Source: Planctomycetota bacterium
GTDB lineage: Bacteria; Planctomycetota; Phycisphaerae; UBA1845; CAIVHJ01
Direction of reading: 5' to 3'
Assembly (NCBI GenBank): GCA_022573485.1
Contig: JACZTW010000003.1
Coordinates: 1 to 34,703 of the forward strand
Length of the DNA stretch: 34,703 nt
The translations under genes and the position numbers were made by a program. A model generated the notes under the pieces. The model was not told the origin of the DNA. It did not search any database and was given only the letters and a program-made list of their open reading frames with translations. This document shows, one piece after another, positions 1 through 5,971 of the stretch (position 1 is the stretch's first letter; each line of letters begins with the position of its first letter).

Positions 1-57
1 GCGGATTGCGATAAAGTAGATCCCGCTGAAGGTCGCTCGCCGGCCTTCCCACTCGCA

Positions 58-99
58 GCCGGAGTGGCGGAATTGGCAGACGCGCGGGATTCAAAATCC
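58..99 (+). repeat. Truncated copy of tRNA-Leu (5' half), 42-bp direct repeat
   Basis: These 42 bases are identical to positions 2088-2129, the 5' half of the intact tRNA-Leu(CAA). The copy runs from the first acceptor-stem base through D arm and anticodon loop, and identity stops inside the 3' strand of the anticodon stem (position 100 is A where the intact gene has C). No variable arm, T arm or 3' acceptor strand follows, so this copy cannot make a tRNA. An exact break in the anticodon arm is typical of tyrosine-recombinase attachment sites. I infer a left attachment-site remnant, though a simple segmental duplication is possible. Confidence 0.85.
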
Positions 100-415
100 A
101 AGAAAATCATTGAGACACAAGGAGTTATGATCGTTTCTACTCCGTATCTTCCCTTATCTTCCGCAGCTTTTTGATAGTCGGAGTTTACGGAATCTAGGCA
201 TCAAAGAGCACCATATCGAAGTGGTCGCCATTGCGCCGACGAGATGAAATGCTTTGGTGGTCGCGCTTTGACATTCCTCCCCTCGCTCCTCTATTCTTGG
301 ACTATTACCTGTTCACCTTCTGTATGCTGCGACCGACACCACTTGCGAAGTAACCCCGCGTCCGACCTGGGGCGTTGACCAATGGTTTTTCATGTGATAA
401 TGTGAGTGCCGAACG
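100..415. other. Non-coding stretch between tRNA fragment and hydrolase gene
   Basis: I see no convincing gene here. It is more AT-rich than the housekeeping part of the window and must contain the promoter of the gene at 416, but I cannot pick out a clear -35/-10 pair. No integrase or excisionase-like frame is visible. Confidence 0.5.
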
Positions 416-1909
416 ATGTCAAGGATCTTGCTCATTCTCGCAGCTGTCTGGCTTTCGGGAGATCCGGAACGTGCTTCTGGCGACCTCAGTGCAGAACAGC
501 TTGCTGAACATGTGGAAGTCATTAGCGGCGGATTCACCGGCGGTGATCGGGCCTACGTTCGTGTTGGTGATCATGTGTTCTTCGACGAGAGGCGCCGTGG
601 GCCACAACTGGCCGGCTTGTATGTTGTGGCAATCCACGGAAACAAGATCCTGCAGCAATTCCACTACAACACGTACGCGGTGCCTGGCGCCAGCGAAGGA
701 CTGGCCCGGGACATCGATTCGTTTCCTGATGGCACGCTGGTGATCGTTGCCGCCAAGGACGAAGCAACTCGCTTATTCGATCGCCGCGGACAGGAGGCCC
801 TGAAGCAGATCGGTGCCCAAACCGGCTTACTCGGTCAGCCCCCGCGCGGATCGTATTTGTGTATCGGCGTGAAAGGGATGGCTCCCGGCGAAGCCCGCGA
901 GCAATACGGAGACAAGAGGCAACAGTTTCGAGGGGCAAGAGCCGCCCATGCCGCCAACCTGGCTCCGTTGGAGGAACCTGCCCCACCGAAGATCTCAAGC
1001 ACATCAGGCGCTCACGTCCTGCATGTTGGCATTGACGTGTTTTATTACATTCCCCAAAACTTCGACCCGATGACCGCGGAGTACCTTGTTTGCATTCACG
1101 GGGCCGGCGATTGGCATCACATCGGTGCCGAAGCCAACATCAAGCGCTTCCAGTCCACCGCAGACAACAACAACCTGGTCCTCATCGCCCCGGCTTTCGA
1201 TTGCCTGCTCAATTGGCCGTTCAACCGCAAAAAGGACTACAGGAATCACAAATTCACTGATCCGAAAATCATCAAGGATTGGCACTATCACGATTTCATT
1301 GCTTTGCTGAATCGCCATACTGACAAGAGAAGCGATCTGAAGGTCCTTGAGGTGTTCCGACTGTTCAATGATCAGTTGATGAAACGTGATCAGTTCCATC
1401 TATATGGACACTCGGGGGGCGCCCAGTTCGTCAATCGTTTTGTCACCTTCCATCCTGAGCTGGTGGGCAAAGTGGCTTTATCCGCGGCAGGCAGCTTCAC
1501 TTTCCCGCAAAGATCCAAGGACTACCCATGGGGCCTGCGAACCAGAAACCTCAAGAAGTTCTTCGGTGAACAGATTGATACGAGTGGCATTCGATTGTCA
1601 TCGAGCGAGCTAGATGAAAAACTCGGGAGATTGCTTGATAGGCAGCTCTTCATCATCGTTGGAGAAGAGGACCCAACGGTGGTCAATACGGATTGCCCCT
1701 GGCAAGGATCCAACACGCTCGAACGTTCGCGTAACTACGTCGAGGCCATGCGGGACGAACACCAACGCCAGGTGCGGCGAGGAATGCGTCCACTGGACGA
1801 TCCGTTTCGGTTCGAACTGCATGCGCTTCCCGGCGTCGGGCATGATTCCGCTACCGGTGCATCCAAAGCCATCGAGTTGCTGTTTCCGTCGGAAGAAAAG
1901 AAACCGTGA
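416..1909 (+). CDS. Secreted ILEI/GG-domain + alpha/beta-hydrolase fusion protein
   Basis: A 497-residue protein. The N-terminus (MSRILLILAAVWLSG) looks like a short signal peptide, so the product is probably exported. Residues about 40-165 resemble the ILEI/FAM3 ('GG') domain: GLYVVAIHGNKILQQFHYNTY, split here as GLYVVAIHG and FHYNTYA, is followed by PDGTLVIVAAKDEA and a later YLCIGVKGMAPGEA, the usual strand order of that domain. Residues about 200-490 form an alpha/beta hydrolase of the PHB-depolymerase/esterase kind: oxyanion-type HGAGD near 228, nucleophile elbow GHSGG with Ser333, acid in GEEDP (Asp419) and His476 in GVGHDS. A full Ser-Asp-His triad suggests an active esterase or depolymerase; the substrate is unknown. 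The ILEI-like part may bind glycans. The ribosome site before ATG 416 is weak. The gene is the only one between the two tRNA-Leu copies, suggesting acquired cargo. Confidence 0.8.
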   Translation: MSRILLILAAVWLSGDPERASGDLSAEQLAEHVEVISGGFTGGDRAYVRVGDHVFFDERRRGPQLAGLYVVAIHGNKILQQFHYNTYAVPGASEGLARDIDSFPDGTLVIVAAKDEATRLFDRRGQEALKQIGAQTGLLGQPPRGSYLCIGVKGMAPGEAREQYGDKRQQFRGARAAHAANLAPLEEPAPPKISSTSGAHVLHVGIDVFYYIPQNFDPMTAEYLVCIHGAGDWHHIGAEANIKRFQSTADNNNLVLIAPAFDCLLNWPFNRKKDYRNHKFTDPKIIKDWHYHDFIALLNRHTDKRSDLKVLEVFRLFNDQLMKRDQFHLYGHSGGAQFVNRFVTFHPELVGKVALSAAGSFTFPQRSKDYPWGLRTRNLKKFFGEQIDTSGIRLSSSELDEKLGRLLDRQLFIIVGEEDPTVVNTDCPWQGSNTLERSRNYVEAMRDEHQRQVRRGMRPLDDPFRFELHALPGVGHDSATGASKAIELLFPSEEKKP

Positions 1910-2030
1910 AACTCGGCGCTGCGGAAGACAATGCTGGTCATGCGGTCCGCAAGTCGTCGATTCCGACGTCTCGAGTAAGCCCTTGAGTCTGAAGAACTCC
2001 GATGGTACGTTACTGAAGCTTGGAAGATTT

Positions 2031-2068
2031 GATAGGAAGATCAGGTGGTGCCTATTGATCTTCCTGTC
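2031..2068. other. Strong hairpin between hydrolase gene and tRNA-Leu
   Basis: Arms 2034-2043 (AGGAAGATCA) and 2056-2065 (TGATCTTCCT) pair perfectly over 10 bp around a 12-base loop; a G-T wobble and two more pairs extend the stem to 13 bp. It lies 121 bp after the hydrolase stop and 19 bp before the tRNA. No T-run follows, so a classic intrinsic terminator is doubtful. It could end hydrolase transcription weakly or be a protein-binding site at the element end. Confidence 0.5.
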
Positions 2069-2087
2069 AGTCTTTGCCACCGAATAC

Positions 2088-2171
2088 GCCGGAGTGGCGG
2101 AATTGGCAGACGCGCGGGATTCAAAATCCCGTTCTCGCAAGAGAGTGTGGGTTCAAGTCCCTCCTCCGGCA
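2088..2171 (+). tRNA. tRNA-Leu (anticodon CAA)
   Basis: The acceptor strand GCCGGAG pairs with CTCCGGC at 2164-2170, with discriminator A at 2171. The anticodon stem CGGGA/TCCCG encloses loop TTCAAAA, giving anticodon CAA. A long variable arm and the T-loop GTTCAAGTCC follow, as expected for a class II leucine tRNA. The 3' CCA is not encoded. The first 42 bases are duplicated at 58-99. Confidence 0.95.
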
Positions 2172-2235
2172 ATGACTTACGTTCAGGGCGTGCCTCGCAA
2201 ACGGCCATTTTCGCAAGAATTTCGCAAATCACAGG

Positions 2236-2364
2236 TCACGCCAGCCTTTGTACCGCGTCCCGCTTCGTGCCGTCGTCGATGTGCTGGTAGTACACCGCCG
2301 TCGTCCGCCCGCATTCGTGTGCGGCCAATCTCTGGACGACCAATTGATTTACACCCATGCGGGC
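2236..2364 (-). pseudogene. Tyrosine recombinase (integrase) C-terminal remnant
   Basis: Read on the minus strand, about 42 codons end with TGA at 2236-2238. They contain GVNQLVVQRLAAHECGRTT followed by AVYYQHIDD. This matches the end of the tyrosine-recombinase catalytic domain: the second conserved His (AAHEC) followed 9-10 residues later by the nucleophilic Tyr (VYYQH). The frame is cut at 2364-2366 by the IS630 element. The N-terminal part is not found on the other side of the insertion sequences, so the gene is dead. It points towards the 3' end of tRNA-Leu 65 bp away, the usual place for an integrase of a tRNA-targeted element. Confidence 0.75.
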
Positions 2365-2378
2365 TAGTGGTCCATTCC
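2364..2378 (+). repeat. Left terminal inverted repeat of IS630-family element
   Basis: CTAGTGGTCCATTCC here matches the reverse complement of 3588-3602 at 14 of 15 positions. The outer CTAG contains the TA target (2365-2366) expected for IS630/Tc1-type insertion. Confidence 0.75.
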
Positions 2379-2455
2379 GCATGAAGTTGCGGGTATTGGG
2401 GTGAAAGCGTCGATCTTCATGACCGGGATTTGTTCCGAGATCATGGAGGATCGAC

Positions 2456-2902
2456 ATGAAAAGGTACCTGGTTCGGCTGGAGGCCGAGGAACGTGGGCGA
2501 CTGGAGCAACTCGTGCGGGTCGGTAAAGCCGCAGCCTACCGGATTCGTCACGCAAACATTCTGCTGGCGGTGGATGAATCGGAGGCCGGGCCGAAGCTGA
2601 AGGACGCCCAGGCCGCCGAGGCGTTTGGCGTGGCGGTGCGGTCTATCGAGTCGTTGCGGAAACGGGTCGTGGAAGAGGGGCTTGACGCGGCACTGGAGCG
2701 CAAGAAGCAGGTTCGTCCCAGCGTCGAACAAATGTTCGACGGCGAGAAGGAGGCCCAGCTGATCGCGATTGCCTGTGGCGCCAAGCCCGCAGGGCGTGTG
2801 CGCTGGACGTTGGAACTGCTGGCCGAGAAGGTCGTGGCGCTGAAGATCGTGGATCACTGTTCGCCGCAGACGATCATGCGGACGCTTAAAAAAACGAGAT
2901 AA
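2456..2902 (+). CDS. IS630-family transposase, N-terminal frame (OrfA)
   Basis: A 148-residue frame with a GGAGG ribosome-binding site six bases before ATG 2456. It holds the helix-turn-helix DNA-binding half of an IS630-type transposase (AAEAFGVAVRSIESLRKRV and a second helical part to about residue 140). It ends LKKTR-stop just after a run of seven A (2888-2894). Shifting -1 in that run gives KNEIKPWQHKMWCIPP, the normal continuation in this family, so the complete enzyme needs a frameshift. Either this is programmed, as in many insertion sequences, or the copy carries an inactivating indel. Confidence 0.85.
   Translation: MKRYLVRLEAEERGRLEQLVRVGKAAAYRIRHANILLAVDESEAGPKLKDAQAAEAFGVAVRSIESLRKRVVEEGLDAALERKKQVRPSVEQMFDGEKEAQLIAIACGAKPAGRVRWTLELLAEKVVALKIVDHCSPQTIMRTLKKTR
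2888..2894 (+). promoter_or_regulatory. A7 run, probable -1 frameshift site of the transposase
   Basis: TTAAAAAAAC lies in the 13-base overlap (2890-2902) of the two transposase frames. The upstream frame reads AAA AAA ACG AGA TAA; the downstream frame reads AAA AAC GAG ATA AAG. Homopolymeric A runs are known sites of ribosomal or polymerase slippage. Since TAA precedes the run in the downstream frame, simultaneous slippage of both tRNAs is imperfect, and transcriptional slippage is equally possible. Confidence 0.55.
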
Positions 2903-2919
2903 AGCCGTGGCAGCATAAG

Positions 2920-3594
2920 ATGTGGTGCATTCCGCCGAAGTGCAACGCCGAGTTTGTCTGCGCCATGGAGAACGTGCTGGCCGTTTACACGCGGCCGTAC
3001 GACGCCAATCATCCGGTGGTGTGCTTCGACGAAAAGAGCAAGCAACTGGTCGGGGAGGTCTGCAAGCCGATCCCGGCGGCGCCGGGACGGGCCGAGTGCC
3101 ACGACTACGAATACGTCCGCAACGGCACGGCGAACCTGTTCCTGCTGGTCGAACCGTTGCGTGGCTGGCGACAGGTGGACGTGACGACGCGGCGGACCAA
3201 GCTCGACTTCGCGAAACAGATGAAGGAACTCGTCGATGTCCACTACCCCGATGCCGCGAAGATTACGCTGCTGATGGACAACCTGAACACGCATCGGTTG
3301 TCGTGCCTGTACGAGGCCTTTGCGCCGACCGAGGCGCGCCGGTTGATCGAGAAGACCGAGGTGGTGCACACGCCCAAGCACGGCAGTTGGCTGAACCTGG
3401 CTGAGTGCGAGCTCAGCGTGCTGGAGAAACAATGCCTCGGTGAACGCATCGCTGACCAGGCGACCTTGCGGAGGCGAATGCAGGTGTGGAATGACAATCG
3501 AAACAGCCGGTCCAAGAATATCGACGGGCAATTCCGAACAGCCGATGCACGGATCAAGCTAAGAAGGCGCTACCCGCAGACTGAAATGGAATGA
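2920..3594 (+). CDS. IS630-family transposase, catalytic frame (OrfB)
   Basis: The catalytic half of the IS630 transposase. The frame is open from 2890; its first ATG is at 2920, giving 224 residues. The RNase H-fold triad is visible: Asp in VVCFDEKSK (residue 37), Asp in LLMDNLNTH (residue 120) and Glu in NLAECELSVL (residue 162 or 164), with the family signature HTPKHGSWLNL before it. There is no ribosome-binding site before ATG 2920, so it is most likely made only as a frameshift fusion with the upstream frame. The stop codon lies within the right inverted repeat. Confidence 0.85.
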   Translation: MWCIPPKCNAEFVCAMENVLAVYTRPYDANHPVVCFDEKSKQLVGEVCKPIPAAPGRAECHDYEYVRNGTANLFLLVEPLRGWRQVDVTTRRTKLDFAKQMKELVDVHYPDAAKITLLMDNLNTHRLSCLYEAFAPTEARRLIEKTEVVHTPKHGSWLNLAECELSVLEKQCLGERIADQATLRRRMQVWNDNRNSRSKNIDGQFRTADARIKLRRRYPQTEME

Positions 3595-3602
3595 ACCACT
3601 AG
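3588..3602 (-). repeat. Right terminal inverted repeat of IS630-family element
   Basis: GGAATGAACCACTAG is the inverted partner of 2364-2378 (14/15). The final G at 3602 is also the first base of the IS5-family terminal repeat, so the two elements abut without intervening sequence. Confidence 0.75.
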
Positions 3603-3622
3603 TCGTCCCTGAAAAACACGTC
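3602..3622 (+). repeat. Left terminal inverted repeat of IS5-family element
   Basis: GTCGTCCCTGAAAAA at 3602-3616 is an exact inverted match to 5102-5116; across 21 bp the match is 19/21. Confidence 0.85.
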
Positions 3623-3743
3623 AAACGGCTGTGACTGTAGCGTGCCATGGGGTTTCTGGTGGAGATACTCGTGGTATCCTTTGCAAGGTAGTTACGGATG
3701 ACGAACGAAAACCTTGCAATTTCGGCCACGACATGGAGGCTCT

Positions 3744-5096
3744 ATGAAGCCCAAACCGCAGCCCGGCGACGCGTTCGAACTGTTCCAATCCCATTTCGAT
3801 CAGTTGCTCAATCCCGACCATGAGTTGGTGCTTGTGGCCAAGAAGATAAACTGGCCTGGGCTGGAGGCGGCGTTTGCCGATTGCTACTGCCCGGACATCG
3901 GCGCACCGGCAAAGGCTGTTCGCCTGCTGGTGGGCTTGCATTATCTCAAATACGCTTTCAGCGAATCGGACGAATCGGTCGTGGCGCGCTGGGTCGAGAA
4001 TCCCTACTGGCAATACTTTTGCGGCTACACGCACATGCAGCACGACTGTCCGATCCATCCGACCAGCATGACCAAGTGGCGGAATCGGGTCGGTGCCGAG
4101 CGGCTGGAGCAACTCCTCGCCGAAACGATTGCCCTGGCTGTTCGTGAGAAACACCTGCCCCAAAACGATCTTCAGCGTGTCACGGTGGACACGACGGTGC
4201 AGGAGAAAAACATCACTTTTCCCACCGACTCGAAGCTGTTGTACAAGGCCATTGTCCAACTTGGCGACGCGGCGAAAGCGCGCGGTATTCCGCTTCGACA
4301 GTCGTACGTCCGGGTGGGCAAGCGGGCGGCGGTCAAAGCCGGTCGTTACGCTCACGCCAAGCAGTTCAAACGCATGCAGCGGCGACTCCACAAGCTGCGC
4401 ACCTATGTGGGCCGACTGATTCGCGACATTCGCCGTAAGACGACGGACCTGGATGAGGGGCTGGCCACCTTGCTGGAGGGTGCGGAGCGGATTCGTTGCC
4501 AACAACCCAAAGACGCCAAGAAGCTCTACAGTTTGCACGAGCCGGAAGTGCCGTGCATCAGCAAGGGCAAAGCCCGCCAGCGTTACGAGTTTGGTCAGAA
4601 GGTGGGGTTGGCCACCACGAATCGCAGCAACTGGATCGTAGCGGCCCACCTCCTTCCAAACAATCCGTACGACGGCCACACGCTCACGGCCACGTTGACC
4701 GCGGTCGAGCAGATCACGGGAGTGGCACTGACGGATGCGTATGTTGATAAAGGCTATCGCGGTCATGGCTACACCGGCGGCGTAACGGTTCACATTGCCG
4801 GGCAGCGTCAGAAGAACGGGACACGCGCCGAACGAAATCGGAGGCGCCGGCGCAGCGCGATCGAACCGAAGATCGGCCACCTCAAGAGCGATCATCGCAT
4901 GGACCGGTGCTTCCTGGCCAGGCTTGCCGGCGATGCGATCAACGCCGTGCTCGCCGCCGCCGGGTCCAACCTGCGAAAGCTGCTGGGATTGTTCGGTAGC
5001 CAGAGGCGGCGGTTGGTTCTTGCGCTGATTCGCTGGCTCGAACACCTGAACGGTGGCCGCCCATTCTACTGGCTCAGTTATCTCGCCGCCGCGTAG
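3744..5096 (+). CDS. IS5-family transposase
   Basis: A 450-residue DDE transposase. I chose ATG 3744 because GGAGG at 3735-3739 lies at the right distance; an ATG ten codons upstream has no such site. An N-terminal region typical of IS5 transposases (KPQPGDAFELF, later KAVRLLVGLHYLKYAFSESD) precedes the catalytic core. The triad is Asp149 (VTVDTTVQEK), Asp335 (AYVDKGYRGH) and Glu374 (RSAIEPKIGHLK). A basic, helical insertion (about 190-240) sits between the first two. The frame is undamaged, so the element may still be mobile. The stop overlaps the right inverted repeat. Confidence 0.92.
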   Translation: MKPKPQPGDAFELFQSHFDQLLNPDHELVLVAKKINWPGLEAAFADCYCPDIGAPAKAVRLLVGLHYLKYAFSESDESVVARWVENPYWQYFCGYTHMQHDCPIHPTSMTKWRNRVGAERLEQLLAETIALAVREKHLPQNDLQRVTVDTTVQEKNITFPTDSKLLYKAIVQLGDAAKARGIPLRQSYVRVGKRAAVKAGRYAHAKQFKRMQRRLHKLRTYVGRLIRDIRRKTTDLDEGLATLLEGAERIRCQQPKDAKKLYSLHEPEVPCISKGKARQRYEFGQKVGLATTNRSNWIVAAHLLPNNPYDGHTLTATLTAVEQITGVALTDAYVDKGYRGHGYTGGVTVHIAGQRQKNGTRAERNRRRRRSAIEPKIGHLKSDHRMDRCFLARLAGDAINAVLAAAGSNLRKLLGLFGSQRRRLVLALIRWLEHLNGGRPFYWLSYLAAA

Positions 5097-5116
5097 ACGG
5101 CTTTTTCAGGGACGAC
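5096..5116 (-). repeat. Right terminal inverted repeat of IS5-family element
   Basis: TTTTTCAGGGACGAC at 5102-5116 pairs exactly with the left end; 19/21 over the full 21 bp. Confidence 0.85.
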
Positions 5117-5124
5117 CAAGTATC

Positions 5125-5421
5125 TCAGGATACGTTTGATTCGGGAATGACGAGTTGCTCGTCGGACTCGGAGAGGTTTGACTCTGGCGGCGGCAGGCCC
5201 GCTTTCTCGGGCAACAGCTTGAGCAGCTTTTCGACCTCGCTGCACGCGAACATCATCGCATCGACCGCATCCGACCACGCCTGCGACAAAGGCGTCTCAC
5301 CCTCGAAGTCGCCGCTAAGGTACTCATCCGGCGCGGCGGTTATCAAGATACCGCCCGCGCTGCGCAGCTCATCGAAGGCGTCTGAGACCCTTCTATGTTT
5401 CATCCGTGGTCGGCCTGCCAT
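5125..5421 (-). CDS. Small hypothetical protein, 98 residues
   Basis: I do not recognise a named function. ATG 5421 has GGAG eight bases upstream, which supports this start over a longer frame. The protein begins MAGRPRMKHRRVSDAFDEL, a basic stretch that could contact nucleic acid, followed by an acidic, helical body (WSDAVDAMMFACSEVEKLL, then LPEKAGLPPPE) and a Ser/Glu-rich tail. There is no signal peptide or membrane segment. It lies 9 bp after the IS5-family element and next to integrase remnants, so it is probably an accessory gene of the decayed element. It may belong to a small family found beside planctomycete mobile elements, but that is recollection I could not check. Confidence 0.6.
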   Translation of the reverse strand: MAGRPRMKHRRVSDAFDELRSAGGILITAAPDEYLSGDFEGETPLSQAWSDAVDAMMFACSEVEKLLKLLPEKAGLPPPESNLSESDEQLVIPESNVS

Positions 5422-5668
5422 CGTCGCAACTCCATTCGCATCATCCCCATTGTAGGCCTTGCGGCACGGTCTTGCTACACCTGCGTACGCCCCGCGCATG
5501 GCAAGACGGACAGACGGGAGATTTATGCTTTCACCCCATCCCATCACGTCATCACTACGTTGTCCCGTGCATCCTGTCCGCTGCCATTCTGATCCCTCAC
5601 AGAATCGTTTGCGTCGTCGTACGAAAGACTTCTTGTCCGACGCGACCGGGAAGATGCGCCCCGAATGC

Positions 5669-5959
5669 TCAGATCGCCTGCATTCGCGTCTGCCACTCGC
5701 TGGCATCGCTTGACACTCCGGCTACTTCAATGAGCGTGACGATCGTTTCTTTGACGTGGTCGGGAAGGTCGGGCCATGCAGTTGCGATCTGATGCAAGTC
5801 GGGTTCGTTTTGCTTCAGGAACGACATGCAAGACGACATGCCGAGTTCTTGAGGTTCGCAAGTTGTTGTCTGATTGGGGGATAGCGAATTGCCGCATCGG
5901 CCTTTTAAGCCGCTGGTCGGAGGTTCGCCTGGTGGTCCGCGTTCTCGGTGTCCGAAGGG
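5669..5959 (-). pseudogene. Decayed C-terminal tail frame, possibly of a second integrase
   Basis: A minus-strand frame is open for about 96 codons from 5959 to TGA at 5669-5671. It has no start codon in its first half and a stop (TAA at 5960-5962) just upstream. It reads antisense through the tRNA-Lys-like fragment (GEPPTSGLKGRCG) and ends with EPDLHQIATAWPDLPDHV and KETIVTLIEVAG. A tail of this type, AWP-LP-H-K, is what I associate with the ends of planctomycete integrase frames that run through their attachment site. No catalytic residues are present, so the assignment is tentative. Confidence 0.35.
5895..5927 (+). repeat. tRNA-Lys(TTT)-like fragment, possible attachment-site core
   Basis: These 33 bases read like the middle of a bacterial lysine tRNA: anticodon arm with loop CTTTTAA (anticodon TTT), variable loop TGGTCG, then GGAGGTTCG of the T arm. 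The flanks do not form a D stem, a closing T stem (GGAGG faces GGTGG) or an acceptor stem, so it is not a working tRNA. A fragment spanning anticodon loop to T loop is typical of attachment-site cores in tRNA genes. It lies 45 bp past the stop of the giant gene. Confidence 0.55.
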
Positions 5960-5971
5960 TTAAGATGTGAC

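Larger units (their letters stand above)
2367..3599 (+). mobile_element. IS630-family insertion sequence
   Basis: A 1.23-kb element bounded by imperfect inverted repeats and by TA at 2365-2366 and 3600-3601, the duplicated dinucleotide typical of IS630/Tc1-like transposition. It carries two overlapping transposase frames that together contain the DDE triad. It disrupts a tyrosine recombinase on the minus strand. Its right end touches the left end of the IS5-family element. Confidence 0.85.
3602..5116 (+). mobile_element. IS5-family insertion sequence, apparently intact
   Basis: A 1.5-kb element with 21-bp inverted repeats (19/21) and one full-length transposase gene. No target duplication is obvious: the left flank is the IS630 end (CCACTA) and the right flank is CAAGTA. 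A deletion or an insertion next to the IS630 element may have removed one flank. Confidence 0.85.

Noticed and set aside
58..99. Group I intron in the tRNA-Leu anticodon loop
   Set aside because: Introns split a tRNA so that the 3' exon follows; here the downstream copy is a complete tRNA, and the break is in the stem rather than the loop.
2041..2232. Minus-strand 63-codon frame with EEGLEPTLSCENG
   Set aside because: This phrase is the antisense translation of tRNA-Leu, not a protein gene.
3621..5045. Minus-strand open frame of 474 codons
   Set aside because: Antisense to the intact IS5-family transposase.
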